Counted from the stretch's first letter, positions 7,721-17,571 are shown. The stretch: DNA of 64,000 nt from Ulvibacterium sp965228935 (GCF_965228935.1 NZ_OZ245846.1:310001-374000); one strand, 5' to 3'. Numbers and translations: made by a program. The notes: generated by a model from the sequence alone, not told the origin.

Positions 7721-10700
7721 TTAAAACCCGAAGCCAAATCCAACTTGGAACATATTGCCTTCAACGGAATTAAAAAACCCCAAATTGAAGGCAAGATAAT
7801 TGAACCCGCCTATCCAAAATCCGCCTCCTTGAGAGGTATGCCATTGGTTAGAATCTTCATTTGGCTGCCAGACCCGTCCGTAGTCAAAGCCTCCGTACAG
7901 ACCAATGGTAATGGGAACGACCGAAGTGACATATCGTTTTAAGCGTAACCTTAAATCCGTGGTTTGATAAAAGTAGGATTTTCCGGTAAAGCGTTCATCC
8001 CTAAAGCCGCGCAATCCATTATTTCCTCCCAAAGAAGGGGCGTGGTAAAAGAAATAATTATCGCCAAAATTGGTTCTCCATTCCGCCTTGGTTCCCAAGA
8101 CCAGATTCCCAGAAGGAATCAACTTATGACTTATTTCCGTATTGAACATCAAATATCCAAATCGGTTTTCGGTAATGTCCAAGTTGGCCTTATACCCCCC
8201 GGTAAGCCCAAAATAAATGGCTTTAGTGGGAAAATCCTTTACATCGTCATTGTAATAATATAGGGAGGTCTCCCCGCCCACATAATTTTGATGATCAAAA
8301 ACCCGTTCGTCCAGATTGTTGCGATTAAAAAATCGATTTGCCATCTCCGTAACATCATAGGATTCGTATAACGCCCTTATACGGAATGTGTGATAAGCGA
8401 TACCTGCACTTATCCTCATTTGTTCCATCCTGGCCCTATAGAATTCTATATCCAATGAATCTTCAAGATTCGGGGTTTCGTTCCCAAAACCAAAGAAGTT
8501 GTTCACATAGGTTTCGGAACTATAATAGCTATCCAATTCAAAGTTCCATTTTGGAAAAATATTGGCGAATATTCCTTGGTAGGCAAGTTCGGCGGCCTGA
8601 AACGCAAAATAATATTTGGCGGATAAACTATGCTTTTGCCTAAAAGGGTTTCCATTGAATCCATTATCGGTATAGATATTGGTGGCCCCCAGGAAAAGAC
8701 CATCATCGTTCCTAAACCCTATATTGGGAATTATGACATTGTTGTTCAACTCAAAAAACCGCCAATGAAATGTATTGGTATTATAAACATCGGTCAGTTG
8801 TTTTGTAGGAGATTTTTCCTTAAAATCCGATTTCTCATATTTCCAATCATAAACTTTTAAAGCCTTGTCATTGGAAATGGTATAGGTATCCCTTCCATAT
8901 CCACCTATCAACCGTATAAATATTTCATCCTTCCCGTTGCCGGTCACCTCAAAAACATCATCGTCTCCCAAGCCATAAATCCATATTTCCTTCGTTTCCT
9001 TTTTGTTAAAAATGCGCTCATAGAATTTTTCATTGGGGTCATCGCTCAGAATCCTTCTTATAACTATCTTGGTATTTCCATCGGGTAAGCGCTCCACCTT
9101 TATGATATCGTCTTTTTCCGTAGCATACAATGCAATGCTCCTGTCCAAAAACCGTCCATATTCCAAAGCATATAGGTGAAGGTTTTGCAATCTTTCCTTT
9201 AGATTTTGCTTGATGGTTGCGGAAGTACTGTCCCTCACTTCCATCGGTAACCGTAAAAATGCCTTATCTATAATATCCTCCGTTAAATTTTTCTGGATGT
9301 TTTTTGCCTCTTCCTCCCAAGTTTCCGCATCGTATTTGGTCAACAGGGCCTTGTCCAAACTATAGCCCCCCGAATTAAGCCATTTTAAATTTGCAATCTC
9401 GCCATCAAAAGATTGCCAGCGCTTGGCAACCGGAAAAAACAATTTTATCAACCCAAGACCGGTACCATCAAATTGCGGAAAGGCATTGTCCCGATCCCTT
9501 GGAACGGGCATGAATTCCTTGTCACCATCCTCCTTTTCATATTCTATCCAACGCCATTGGTCTTGATGCCGGTCCCAATCCCCCAGCAACATATCAAAAA
9601 TCCTGGCACGTAAAAAACTCCTTTGATCAATAGTATATTCTTCGTCACTCTTTACCTTTTCCAACATATCGGTCGTACTTTCCACATCGGTGACCTTACC
9701 GGATTCGTCCACGACCCTTCTATATCCCTTGTAGTTCATTTGTTCATCGGAAGGTCGTCTTTCAATGTAATAGAGTTCATTGCCATAATCCGTATTATAT
9801 CGTCCCAGAGCATTCTGTTTGGGTACATAGAATAGTCTAGTGTCCGAATGGTTCACATCTATGGCCTTTGCCAACGGATTAATCACCAATTGCATGTAAG
9901 GATGGGCGGTAGTAAAAAAATCCTCCACAATCTCCTCCGGAACGGTATCTTCATAATCTTCGGCTACATAGGCAACTCCTGGAACCTTGAACTTTAAGAA
10001 CTTCAAAGCGCTTTTTCGTAGGGATCGCATGGCATATTCCTTGCCAGTCCTATCTTCCAGGCGTAAGGAGTGGGATTGGTGTCCTCCACCTTCCTTGGCC
10101 ACCTTTAGACCTCCATAAAGGGTGTCCAAATCTACAATTGGAGCGGTAACTGGAAGGCCGTAGTAAGATCTATGCCGCTTGCCCCATAAAAACTCGAAAA
10201 ACTTGGATTTCCTTAGTTCCTCGGTCTCTTCGATTATGGCCGCCTTCCTTTCCCGGTCTTCCGGCTTTGTAAAATTGGTCCGAACTTCCCCATAATCCAG
10301 TTTTGGTAGTATATTTAGGGTATAGGGTTCTATATCCCCAGTAATAAAAGTGGCCCTTGAGGAACCGTCCGCAAGATATTCCAGTTTAACGAACCCATTT
10401 TTACCATAGCTGTAGTGTCCCTCATAATCCAGCATTCCCCCTATCGTCTTTATTCTATCCTTGGAAAGATGGGTGGCGGAAGTGCTGCCCAGGGAGCCAC
10501 TTATGATTTGATGCATACTCCCCCCGGATAAATACTGAAGACTTTCTTCATGGCCGGATACCACGGTTATCCGATCGGAAGATTGCGCCAGGGCACTTAC
10601 CACGATCCTAAGGTGGTTGTAACGTCTGGAACTTAACCTATCTGGGGAAAACCCACCCACCTCCTTGATACCGTTCACCAACGTACCGATGCCCGGCAGA

Positions 10701-11419
10701 GGAACCATATGGCTGGCAAAAGTATTATTACCGGCATATTCGCCGTTGCTGAATATGGGATGGTGCATGGCGATGATTATGTTTTTCCCCTGACCATCAT
10801 TGATATATCCTTCCAATTCCTCCCTAAAACGTCTTCTAGTGACTATATCGCTACATTTATTATTAATGCCCTCCACGCGGGACCAATTGGATATAAACCA
10901 TTTGGAATCAATAAGGATTACATCCAACTGATCATTGATCACCTTGTGCTCGATGGGGCACGTATTTTCCGGGTAAAAGTGAACCCGCGCCTGGTCTAGG
11001 TCCTTGAGATACTCCTCTACCTTTTCAATTTTTTTTGTATTGAAGCTTTTCCATTCATTATTGCCGGGTATAAGTATGGTGTTTCCCTTGAAGTCGGCAA
11101 TTAATTTCAAATGTCTATTTACCAAAGCTTTATCCTTGGACCAGTTGGCCTTATCCCCGGAAATGTTGTCTCCCAAAAAGATAGCCGTACTATGGGCGTC
11201 CGCTGAATCCAGATGGTGTTTTAAAAGCTTGGGAAGGGATCCGTCATCATCACCGTTATTCCCAAGTCCTCCTGATAGGTAAAATGTATGTATTACATTC
11301 TGTTCATCCGTTTTGGGTGGGGTTGATTCGATATTGTATTGAAGATTAAAGGTGGCACAGGCATTTAATACAATTAAGGCCACCAAAAGACCTAAGATTC
11401 CTTTGATTTTTGCTTTCAT
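7721..11419 (-). CDS. lipoprotein: calcineurin-like phosphoesterase fused to an outer-membrane beta-barrel
   Basis: A 1232-residue protein. A lipoprotein signal (LNAC, Cys21) precedes a metallophosphoesterase domain at about 45-330 with GDN, GNNEW (the GNHE position), MHHP and VSGHEE. A middle region of ~450 residues follows, and a C-terminal barrel of about 350 residues ends in aromatic Phe (VGFGFGF), as in Omp85/surface-antigen barrels. It probably sits in the outer membrane with the enzyme domain on one face. The substrate is unknown. The gene starts 40 bp upstream of the HD-PycTM gene's region on the same strand and may be cotranscribed with it, since 7721 follows 7680 closely. Confidence 0.85.
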   Translation of the reverse strand: MKAKIKGILGLLVALIVLNACATFNLQYNIESTPPKTDEQNVIHTFYLSGGLGNNGDDDGSLPKLLKHHLDSADAHSTAIFLGDNISGDKANWSKDKALVNRHLKLIADFKGNTILIPGNNEWKSFNTKKIEKVEEYLKDLDQARVHFYPENTCPIEHKVINDQLDVILIDSKWFISNWSRVEGINNKCSDIVTRRRFREELEGYINDGQGKNIIIAMHHPIFSNGEYAGNNTFASHMVPLPGIGTLVNGIKEVGGFSPDRLSSRRYNHLRIVVSALAQSSDRITVVSGHEESLQYLSGGSMHQIISGSLGSTSATHLSKDRIKTIGGMLDYEGHYSYGKNGFVKLEYLADGSSRATFITGDIEPYTLNILPKLDYGEVRTNFTKPEDRERKAAIIEETEELRKSKFFEFLWGKRHRSYYGLPVTAPIVDLDTLYGGLKVAKEGGGHQSHSLRLEDRTGKEYAMRSLRKSALKFLKFKVPGVAYVAEDYEDTVPEEIVEDFFTTAHPYMQLVINPLAKAIDVNHSDTRLFYVPKQNALGRYNTDYGNELYYIERRPSDEQMNYKGYRRVVDESGKVTDVESTTDMLEKVKSDEEYTIDQRSFLRARIFDMLLGDWDRHQDQWRWIEYEKEDGDKEFMPVPRDRDNAFPQFDGTGLGLIKLFFPVAKRWQSFDGEIANLKWLNSGGYSLDKALLTKYDAETWEEEAKNIQKNLTEDIIDKAFLRLPMEVRDSTSATIKQNLKERLQNLHLYALEYGRFLDRSIALYATEKDDIIKVERLPDGNTKIVIRRILSDDPNEKFYERIFNKKETKEIWIYGLGDDDVFEVTGNGKDEIFIRLIGGYGRDTYTISNDKALKVYDWKYEKSDFKEKSPTKQLTDVYNTNTFHWRFFELNNNVIIPNIGFRNDDGLFLGATNIYTDNGFNGNPFRQKHSLSAKYYFAFQAAELAYQGIFANIFPKWNFELDSYYSSETYVNNFFGFGNETPNLEDSLDIEFYRARMEQMRISAGIAYHTFRIRALYESYDVTEMANRFFNRNNLDERVFDHQNYVGGETSLYYYNDDVKDFPTKAIYFGLTGGYKANLDITENRFGYLMFNTEISHKLIPSGNLVLGTKAEWRTNFGDNYFFYHAPSLGGNNGLRGFRDERFTGKSYFYQTTDLRLRLKRYVTSVVPITIGLYGGFDYGRVWQPNEDSNQWHTSQGGGFWIGGFNYLAFNLGFFNSVEGNMFQVGFGFGF

Positions 11420-11685
11420 AAAAATTTTTAAAGTAAGCCCTATAAATTAAGTGTATGGACATATGGTTTGGCTACCGATGCAAAAAAGGATAAGATGAAA
11501 TCATTTGCAGAAAAGCAAATCAAGTAAGAACAATATCCCAAATACCTGTTATATTGGAACAGGTAATTTCTTCTTTTATTCCAAACAACCTTAAATTTTG
11601 ATAAAGCCATATGGTATGCATCCAAAAATTGACCATAATATGGGGAACGAATGACGAAAATCTATTTACCTAATATGAACAACTT

Positions 11686-11874
11686 TTATCCTATGTCCGC
11701 AGCGGAAAATATCAAGGCACTTATTATTACAAGCAAAACAGCTACAATTAGATAGGTTGCTATTTTCGTTTTCCTGTTTTTTTGAAAGATATATTTTTGT
11801 GTTGGATTGTCGCTTTCCTTAACAAATTTCGTAGTCTCTTCTCCTTGTTTCATCTTCTCTATTTTATTTGACAA
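11686..11874 (-). CDS. small single-span membrane protein
   Basis: The open frame begins with TTG at 11874 (62 residues), or with the internal ATG at 11853 (55 residues), which I find as likely. A charged N-terminus is followed by one strong hydrophobic helix (IATYLIVAVLLVIISALIF) and a short tail. No family is recognised. It lies in the spacer of about 700 bp between the phosphoesterase and the ytxH operon. Nothing else in 11420-12128 can be supported. Confidence 0.45.
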   Translation of the reverse strand: MSNKIEKMKQGEETTKFVKESDNPTQKYIFQKNRKTKIATYLIVAVLLVIISALIFSAADIG

Positions 11875-12128
11875 AATATTTTTAATCCATGGACGATTTT
11901 ATAGTTTGAAAGGTTCTCCAGATTGGTGTTTGGATAAAACCAAACAGTTTTAGCTTACGGCCAAAGTTACGATGACGGAAAATCTTCAATTAGTGCTATC
12001 CATAAAAATCTTAACACTTTTACCTCAAAGTATCTCCGTTAATCTTTAAATGATTTGAGTTAATCCAATCGGTAAAAAAGCCAGAATTTTACAGGAAATT
12101 AAGGTTTAATCTAAAAAAACATATAGTT

Positions 12129-12461
12129 ATGAGTGATAACACAAATACATTTTTAGGAATTCTCGCCGGAACGGCCATAGGCGCCATAGTCGGCATACTC
12201 TATGCTCCGGACAAAGGGGTAAATACGAGAAGAAAAGTCTCCGAAAAGGTCTTGGAAGCCAAGGAAAACTTGGAGGAAAAGGCTTTGGACATCAAAGATA
12301 CCGTAGCGGATAAACTATCGAATAAAAAGGAAACCCTAGATTCAAAAGTAGAGTCCATAGTTTCCGATGTGAGCTATAAGACCGAGGATTTAATAACCAC
12401 ACTGGAAAACAAATTGGCTGCGTTAAAAGCCAAGAACAGAAAATTACAGAAAACATCCTAA
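12129..12461 (+). CDS. YtxH-domain protein
   Basis: A 110-residue protein. A Gly/Ala-rich hydrophobic helix (FLGILAGTAIGAIVGILYAPDKG) precedes a long charged amphipathic helix, the YtxH pattern. YtxH proteins are linked to general stress in Bacillus and to envelope or gas-vesicle-like annotations elsewhere; the molecular role is unknown. Its stop codon overlaps the start of the next gene (ATG at 12461), so it is the first gene of a tight three-gene operon. Confidence 0.85.
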   Translation: MSDNTNTFLGILAGTAIGAIVGILYAPDKGVNTRRKVSEKVLEAKENLEEKALDIKDTVADKLSNKKETLDSKVESIVSDVSYKTEDLITTLENKLAALKAKNRKLQKTS

Positions 12462-12808
12462 TGCCCGTTTTTGAGTCCTTAAACCAAACCTCCAATAAAG
12501 CGATAGAAGTTGGTGAAGAATATTATCAAAAGACCCAGGAATACTACAGGCTAAAGATATTTCAACAGTTGGCTATGATTATGGGTAGGTTCTGTAAAAT
12601 TGCCCTGATTGGGGGGCTTTTTTTCCTATGCCTTACCATATTGGCAGTTGCGGGAATTTTGGCCCTTGGTTCGCTTTTGGGGAATGCCATCTTTGCCTGT
12701 TTGGCCGTGGGAACGATTTTCCTGTTACTCGGTAGTTTGGCCTATCGATTTAGGGCTAGGATAGATAATTATATAGTTAGAAAATTATCACGGGATTTTT
12801 TCGAATAA
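12461..12808 (+). CDS. holin-superfamily-like small membrane protein
   Basis: 115 residues with an amphipathic N-terminus and two close hydrophobic helices (about 46-72 and 77-95), then a basic tail. This is the layout of phage-holin-family-annotated proteins that accompany YtxH in Flavobacteriia. A lytic function is not implied; the annotation is by shape. It overlaps the ytxH stop and is one base from the next gene. Confidence 0.7.
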   Translation: MPVFESLNQTSNKAIEVGEEYYQKTQEYYRLKIFQQLAMIMGRFCKIALIGGLFFLCLTILAVAGILALGSLLGNAIFACLAVGTIFLLLGSLAYRFRARIDNYIVRKLSRDFFE

Positions 12809-12809
12809 G

Positions 12810-13010
12810 ATGAAAGCTTACAAAAACTTAGAGGAAATAAAATATGATTTAAAGCGGTTGAGCCTGGAAAGGCAAATTGCCTTGGAGGAAATTAAGGGAC
12901 TCAAAACCGATATAAAAGAAGACTTGAGCCCGTACAATTGGTTGGGAACCTTGTTGTCCTCTGTCAAGAAATATGGGATTCTATTCCTTATACGAAAACT
13001 ATTCCGGTAA
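12810..13010 (+). CDS. DUF6327-like small protein
   Basis: 66 residues, mostly charged helix (YKNLEEIKYDLKRLSLERQIALEEIKG is the pattern, residues 4-30), with a hydrophobic C-terminal third. I recognise it as the short third member of the YtxH/holin-like/DUF6327 operon common in Flavobacteriia. Function is unknown. It is directly followed by a terminator. Confidence 0.7.
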   Translation: MKAYKNLEEIKYDLKRLSLERQIALEEIKGLKTDIKEDLSPYNWLGTLLSSVKKYGILFLIRKLFR

Positions 13011-13014
13011 CACC

Positions 13015-13069
13015 TGTGCCCTTACACGTACTATTTTAATATGTGCTTTCTAAGGGGGCACATTTTTTT
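13015..13069 (+). terminator. terminator of the ytxH operon
   Basis: TGTGCCCTTA (13015-13024) pairs with TAAGGGGGCACA (13051-13062) with a two-base bulge, followed by seven T. It lies 5 bp after the last gene of the operon and just before the convergent DUF3124 gene ends. Confidence 0.6.
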
Positions 13070-13622
13070 ATGGTGTGTTTAAACTGGCCTTTATTGAATA
13101 TCCGTCGGTTGAAAATGCAAAGTTTCTATTGCCTGTATGACCTATCATAACCGCTTGTATCAAAGGTTTCATATCGGGATTTTTGGCACTTAACGCAACA
13201 ATGAAATTTGCTCCCCATCCACCGCTATCATCTTCCCTATCTATTACATAGTTTACTGTTGCCATGGGCCGTATACTTATGGAGTGATCTAAATAGCTTT
13301 TTACCAAATGACCTTCGGTATTAAAGTAGTCTATTTTGGAGATAAACAACGAGTCTTGATAACTGGTATTGCGGATGCTCAAGGTTGCCGATAACAAGCC
13401 CTTTTGATCGGCTTCATCCAAATATATATTGGAGTAAATAGGTACATAAATAGTATCCTTGAACAACATACTATTCTTATTAAATGGTGGGTCGGTTCTT
13501 AAAGATTCCAGTTTATCCTGCCCATCTTCCGTCCGGTTTGGACGCTTATCGATACAGGCGGTTAAAAATACCAAAACCAATAGTATCCCAATGGAGTTCC
13601 TTTTTCTTATTCGTTTTGACAT
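13068..13622 (-). CDS. DUF3124 lipoprotein (copy 1)
   Basis: I choose the ATG at 13622, which gives a clean lipoprotein signal with LTAC, over the ATG 36 bp upstream. The mature part has the DUF3124 signature: IYVPIYSNIYLD, LSIRNTSYQDSLFISKIDY, GHLVKSYL and GANFIVAL. Function is unknown. A paralogue lies at 34917. Both are short periplasm-facing lipoproteins near ion-transport and stress genes. Confidence 0.8.
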   Translation of the reverse strand: MSKRIRKRNSIGILLVLVFLTACIDKRPNRTEDGQDKLESLRTDPPFNKNSMLFKDTIYVPIYSNIYLDEADQKGLLSATLSIRNTSYQDSLFISKIDYFNTEGHLVKSYLDHSISIRPMATVNYVIDREDDSGGWGANFIVALSAKNPDMKPLIQAVMIGHTGNRNFAFSTDGYSIKASLNTP

Positions 13623-13688
13623 AGGGTAAAAAAATATTCTCACAAACCTTCCAGACACTTGAAAAATACGAAAAGAAGGGTACTTAAA

Positions 13689-14720
13689 CTAAATTTCAAG
13701 TGGAACCATAACGTTTTGTTGAAATTCGCTGGGACTTATCCCATACTTTCTTTTGAAGATCTTGGAAAAATAACTCCTGCTGCTAAAACCTATCGTATAT
13801 ACCACTTCGGAAATACTCATATCCGTGTTCCGGATGTAATCACGGGCCTCCTCTAATCTAGCATGACGAATATACTCGGTTACCGTACGGGTATATAATA
13901 GCTTAAAACCTTCTTGGAGCTTGGCCTGGGACAGGCCGGATTCCCTAGAGAGCTTCTCCAACGAATAATCCTTGGATACATTATTGGCGATTTGGTTGGC
14001 CAATTTTCGTACGATTTTTAGTTCCCTGCGGAGCAGGGAGGTCTCCGGCATTGTATTGTTAACTGCCTTGTTATGTTGAAAAATGTGCAAGGACAGAATT
14101 TCGTAAACCAGACCCTCTACCTGCATAATGCGTACCATACCCTTGGTCCTTACCTTTCGTAAAGCTCCAATTTTGTCCGCCAATTTTAAATCATAAGAAC
14201 CATAATGGGCATAAACATTTTCATGATCTTCGTCCACAAAGACTTCATATAGTTTTTTGTTCAACGCATCTACCGCGCTAAGGCGCTTTTTTAGGAATGC
14301 CTTTCGGTTGATCTGGATTACGTTAATGGCCAGTTTTATATCCTTTGGAAAATACCCATAATTATAACCACCATGTCTACTTGTTATGATAACCGATTGA
14401 AATTGTTCCAGTGTACGGATTTCTTCTTCCGATTGGTAGCCGAACCGGTGTCTACAAAAGCCCTCCAAACAATAGGTGAAGTGAATCGGATTATACTCGG
14501 AAGTATCCATAATCAAGGTAACCTCTTCAAAGAAGGTAATATCGTACTCCAAAAGATTTATACCCCAATCAAAAGCCATAAACCTGATGTTTCCATTGGC
14601 GATTGGATTGGCAACGGTGAGGGTATACTCGCCCCACCTTTCGGTAATGGTACCGCCGATTGCCTGCTGCAATTGTTTTACGATACCCTCGGTACTTTTA
14701 GCATTAATGTTTATTTCCAT
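13689..14720 (-). CDS. AraC-family transcriptional regulator (paralogue 1)
   Basis: 343 residues. The N-terminal sensor-like domain (about 1-230) is of no type I can name, but three other genes in this window share it (GGTITERWGEYTL..., FDWGINLLEYDI). The C-terminal 100 residues hold two HTH motifs of AraC type: LSRESGLSQAKLQEGF and SEVVYTIGFSSRSYFSKIF. It is a probable DNA-binding regulator with an unknown ligand. The upstream spacer to the DUF2652 gene is 117 bp. Confidence 0.9.
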   Translation of the reverse strand: MEININAKSTEGIVKQLQQAIGGTITERWGEYTLTVANPIANGNIRFMAFDWGINLLEYDITFFEEVTLIMDTSEYNPIHFTYCLEGFCRHRFGYQSEEEIRTLEQFQSVIITSRHGGYNYGYFPKDIKLAINVIQINRKAFLKKRLSAVDALNKKLYEVFVDEDHENVYAHYGSYDLKLADKIGALRKVRTKGMVRIMQVEGLVYEILSLHIFQHNKAVNNTMPETSLLRRELKIVRKLANQIANNVSKDYSLEKLSRESGLSQAKLQEGFKLLYTRTVTEYIRHARLEEARDYIRNTDMSISEVVYTIGFSSRSYFSKIFKRKYGISPSEFQQNVMVPLEI

Positions 14721-14837
14721 AGGTCGAGCATGTAATATTGGAGGGCAAATCTCATTTTCATTAGTAGCTACTTCATCTATTTCGAATACTTAAGCCCGAA
14801 ATTAATTCTGTCCGAATCTAACGGAAAAGTCATAAGA

Positions 14838-15446
14838 TCAATTCTCTATTAAAGGTCTAAAGTCTATGTACCAATAGGTCAACTTTCCCAACTGCGGGTA
14901 ATCCGTTTCGTGTCGGGTCAAGTTGCCCCATTCAAATTCTCGGTCAATAACACCTTCCTTATTGTAATAATTGACCAAACTATCGGATAACAAAAGGTAT
15001 TCATCCACCGGAACATCATTCTTAAGTAGGCGATGGGCCACTATCAAATCCTCTCCGAACAGTTTTATATGTTTGCCCACCTTGGTCAAACCCACCTCTT
15101 CCCCATAGTGTAGTATAATCTTTAATCCCAACATTTTGGGAATATGCACGGCATCCTCCATTTTGGAGTATCGCCTTCGTAAAACCGCTAGTTGCTTATA
15201 GAATTCCGTATAAAAAAAACGACACTGACCTACCAAGTTTCGCAATGTTGGCAGCTCTCCTCTTTTATAAAACAACACGGCATCTCCCTCTACCTCGGAA
15301 ACCTTTAAACCTATTTCATTGGAGTAGATGATATTGTTCAGAAGGGACGGGATAACCTTGGAGCTCAATTCAAAGTTCGCCTCGCCCATGAATTCGGTAA
15401 AGCCACTGATATCCGGTATACAAATAAGTGTGGACGTAGGATGCAT
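14838..15446 (-). CDS. DUF2652 protein, class III cyclase-like
   Basis: 202 residues. The start of the protein reads PDISGFTEFM, like the first metal-binding motif of class III nucleotide cyclases, and EGDAVLFY at 54-61 matches the second (Asp12 and Asp55 retained). The rest aligns poorly in my reading with the substrate-specificity region, so activity is uncertain. It is encoded on the same strand as the flavodoxin-like gene upstream (90-bp gap) and an AraC regulator downstream. Confidence 0.75.
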   Translation of the reverse strand: MHPTSTLICIPDISGFTEFMGEANFELSSKVIPSLLNNIIYSNEIGLKVSEVEGDAVLFYKRGELPTLRNLVGQCRFFYTEFYKQLAVLRRRYSKMEDAVHIPKMLGLKIILHYGEEVGLTKVGKHIKLFGEDLIVAHRLLKNDVPVDEYLLLSDSLVNYYNKEGVIDREFEWGNLTRHETDYPQLGKLTYWYIDFRPLIEN

Positions 15447-15535
15447 ATCTATATTAAAACAGGCCTGTTGCCATTGTTGAAAGTTAACATTATTTCTGGA
15501 ATTTTAACGGTGTAAAACCTATCGTTAACCAAGGT

Positions 15536-16249
15536 TTATCCATATTCTGGGTTTTCAAAATTCCATCGGGTCCCATCATCCCAGTTCTTCTTGGAATTGC
15601 CATAAGCCGGATAGCCGTCCAACTCTTTTAGGATTTTGGCAAGGTGGAGTAGATTGTAGGTCATGAACGTTGTGTTTCTATTCGTAAACTCGTTTTCCTT
15701 GGCACCGGATTCCTTGTCCAGATAGCTGGGTCCGGGCCCGGCTTCCCCGACCCACCCACAATCCGCCTGTGGCGGAATACTATACCCTAGATGTTGTAGG
15801 GCATATAGAATTCCCATGGCACAGTGCTTTATCCCATCCTCATTTCCGGTAATGACACATCCGCCAACCCTGCCATAATAAGCATACTGTCCCTTTGTAT
15901 TGGTCCTTGCACTCATTCCATATAGCCGTTCAATCAGTTTGGCGGCAAGGGAGGATTTTTCCCCAAGCCAAATAGGAGTACCGATTACGAGGATATCGGA
16001 AGCCATGATTCTTTCATAGATAGTGGGCCAATGGTCCTGGGTTGCCCCTTCTTCGGTCATATCCGGCAAAAGACCGTTGGGAACAATATAATCCGCCAAA
16101 CGTAGATAATCCACTTTTACCCGCTCGGATTCCATAATGTCCATGGAAACCTTCATAAGTCCCTCGGTATGACTTTGCCTTGGTGAAGTCTTCAAGGTGC
16201 AATTGATATACATTACCTTCAAAAGGGAAAAATCAAATGATGGATTCAT
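15536..16249 (-). CDS. flavodoxin-fold NAD(P)H-dependent oxidoreductase-like protein
   Basis: 237 residues. The pattern is a beta-strand then a phosphate loop (INCTLKTSPRQSHT), ASDILVIGTPIWLGEKSSLAAKLIERL in the FMN-binding 90s loop region, and a Gly-rich GRVGGCVITGNEDG. This matches NADPH-dependent FMN reductase-type proteins. ATG 16249 is the first start; ATG 16213 (MYINCTLK) is equally possible. It is cytoplasmic. The substrate is unknown. Confidence 0.8.
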   Translation of the reverse strand: MNPSFDFSLLKVMYINCTLKTSPRQSHTEGLMKVSMDIMESERVKVDYLRLADYIVPNGLLPDMTEEGATQDHWPTIYERIMASDILVIGTPIWLGEKSSLAAKLIERLYGMSARTNTKGQYAYYGRVGGCVITGNEDGIKHCAMGILYALQHLGYSIPPQADCGWVGEAGPGPSYLDKESGAKENEFTNRNTTFMTYNLLHLAKILKELDGYPAYGNSKKNWDDGTRWNFENPEYG

Positions 16250-16490
16250 AAAACAGTAGCTTTAATAACATATAACTTAGGATAAAGGTGAAAAAATCAT
16301 TTTTATGGTTTTATCCTGTTCGATGATAAAATTAATGCGATTGTCGCCTCATCCATTCCCATGCAAATTTGAAAAATATGATGATTTTGCGAATCCGTCA
16401 AGGAACAAATCAATAGAGCACAGAGTTGCCAAAACCGTTGTATACTTTTGTTTCAACACTAAGAATTCTAATCTAAATACAATCCGAAAA

Positions 16491-17066
16491 ATGAAAAAAA
16501 CACTATTTCTAATCTCGGTTTCGATAGCCGTTTTAAGCTGCAATATAAAAAAAGAGGAAAAAGGGGAACTGCCCGATATTGATGTGGATGTATCCGCAGA
16601 TGCCGGGAAACTTCCGGAATACGAAGTGAATTGGGCGGATGTAAACGTAGGGACCACCACCAAAACCGTTGAGATTCCCAAAGTGGTCATAGTCATGGAA
16701 GAGGAACAGGTAGAGGTTCCCTTTATTGATGTGGATATGCCCGATTCCGAAAAGAAAGAAGAACGTACCCTAATGGTAGAGGCCGAAGTGACGGATAATG
16801 AACATAAAATAAACATAAAGGAAATTTGGGCAAGCGGAAACCGGCTCTTTGTGATTTCGGAATTAACCAAAATGCAACAGGCCATAGGTGACAAAAAGAT
16901 GCGCATTTCCGATCAGGTTACGTTGAACGCTCCAGATTTGGAGGTCAAGCATTACATTATTGGTGATAAACCGGATAGAGTGTTCAATACGCAACACACT
17001 TATATAAGAAATATGGAGACCTTAAAAGACAAGGTTGGTGATTATAAGGTTATTTACTCAAAATAG
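16491..17066 (+). CDS. lipoprotein of unknown family
   Basis: An upstream in-frame ATG at 16305 is unlikely; ATG 16491 gives a clear signal peptide with LSCN (lipid-Cys). The 191-residue product then has an acidic segment (DIDVDVSADAG, DVDMPDSEKKEE). No family recognised. The following hemerythrin gene starts 67 bp downstream on the same strand. Confidence 0.7.
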   Translation: MKKTLFLISVSIAVLSCNIKKEEKGELPDIDVDVSADAGKLPEYEVNWADVNVGTTTKTVEIPKVVIVMEEEQVEVPFIDVDMPDSEKKEERTLMVEAEVTDNEHKINIKEIWASGNRLFVISELTKMQQAIGDKKMRISDQVTLNAPDLEVKHYIIGDKPDRVFNTQHTYIRNMETLKDKVGDYKVIYSK

Positions 17067-17133
17067 TTGGTTTGGTTGTTTGAAAATGGTCCTGGCATAA
17101 TTCGTTGGGGCCATTTCCCATTTAATAGACAAA

Positions 17134-17571
17134 ATGATGGATATATTCAAGACATTGCGTAAAGACCATGATAAGCAACGTGACTTACTGGATAAATTGG
17201 TGAACACATCCGGGGACACCAAAAGGAGAAAGGAAACTTTTGAAAGCCTAAAGAGAGAACTGGAGGTGCATGCGGATGCCGAGGAACGGTATTTTTACAA
17301 ACCTTTAATAGATAGTGACAAAACCCAGGATAAGGCCCGCCACGGCATTGCGGAACATCACGAGATAGATGAGTTGTTGGAAGAATTAGAACAAACGGAG
17401 TTCAGCTCCCCGGCCTGGTTAAAGATTGCCAAAGACCTAAAGGAAAGAGTGGAACATCACTTGGACGAGGAAGAACATCAAGTTTTTCAAATGGCGGGCA
17501 AAGTACTTTCCGCCAGCCAAAAAGAAAGTCTTTCCAAGAAGTACCAAACTTATATGGAGAACCGTAAATAG
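17134..17571 (+). CDS. hemerythrin HHE-domain protein
   Basis: 145 residues with the diiron hemerythrin pattern: KDHDKQR (His), HADAEERYFYKPL (H and E), AEHHEIDELLEE (H and E), and VEHHLDEEEHQVF (H, E, H). These proteins bind O2 or NO or store iron. Met1 and Met2 are both possible starts. It stands between a lipoprotein and the MscS channel gene. Confidence 0.9.
   Translation: MMDIFKTLRKDHDKQRDLLDKLVNTSGDTKRRKETFESLKRELEVHADAEERYFYKPLIDSDKTQDKARHGIAEHHEIDELLEELEQTEFSSPAWLKIAKDLKERVEHHLDEEEHQVFQMAGKVLSASQKESLSKKYQTYMENRK

Noticed and set aside
11440..11625. Minus-strand 61-codon frame upstream of the phosphoesterase gene
   Set aside because: Aromatic-rich composition without signature, and it covers the gene's upstream region. 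Not supportable.
6469..15446. A complete Pycsar operon formed by the HD-PycTM and DUF2652 genes
   Set aside because: They are 7 kb apart with unrelated genes between, and the cyclase motif is only partly supported. A functional link is speculation.
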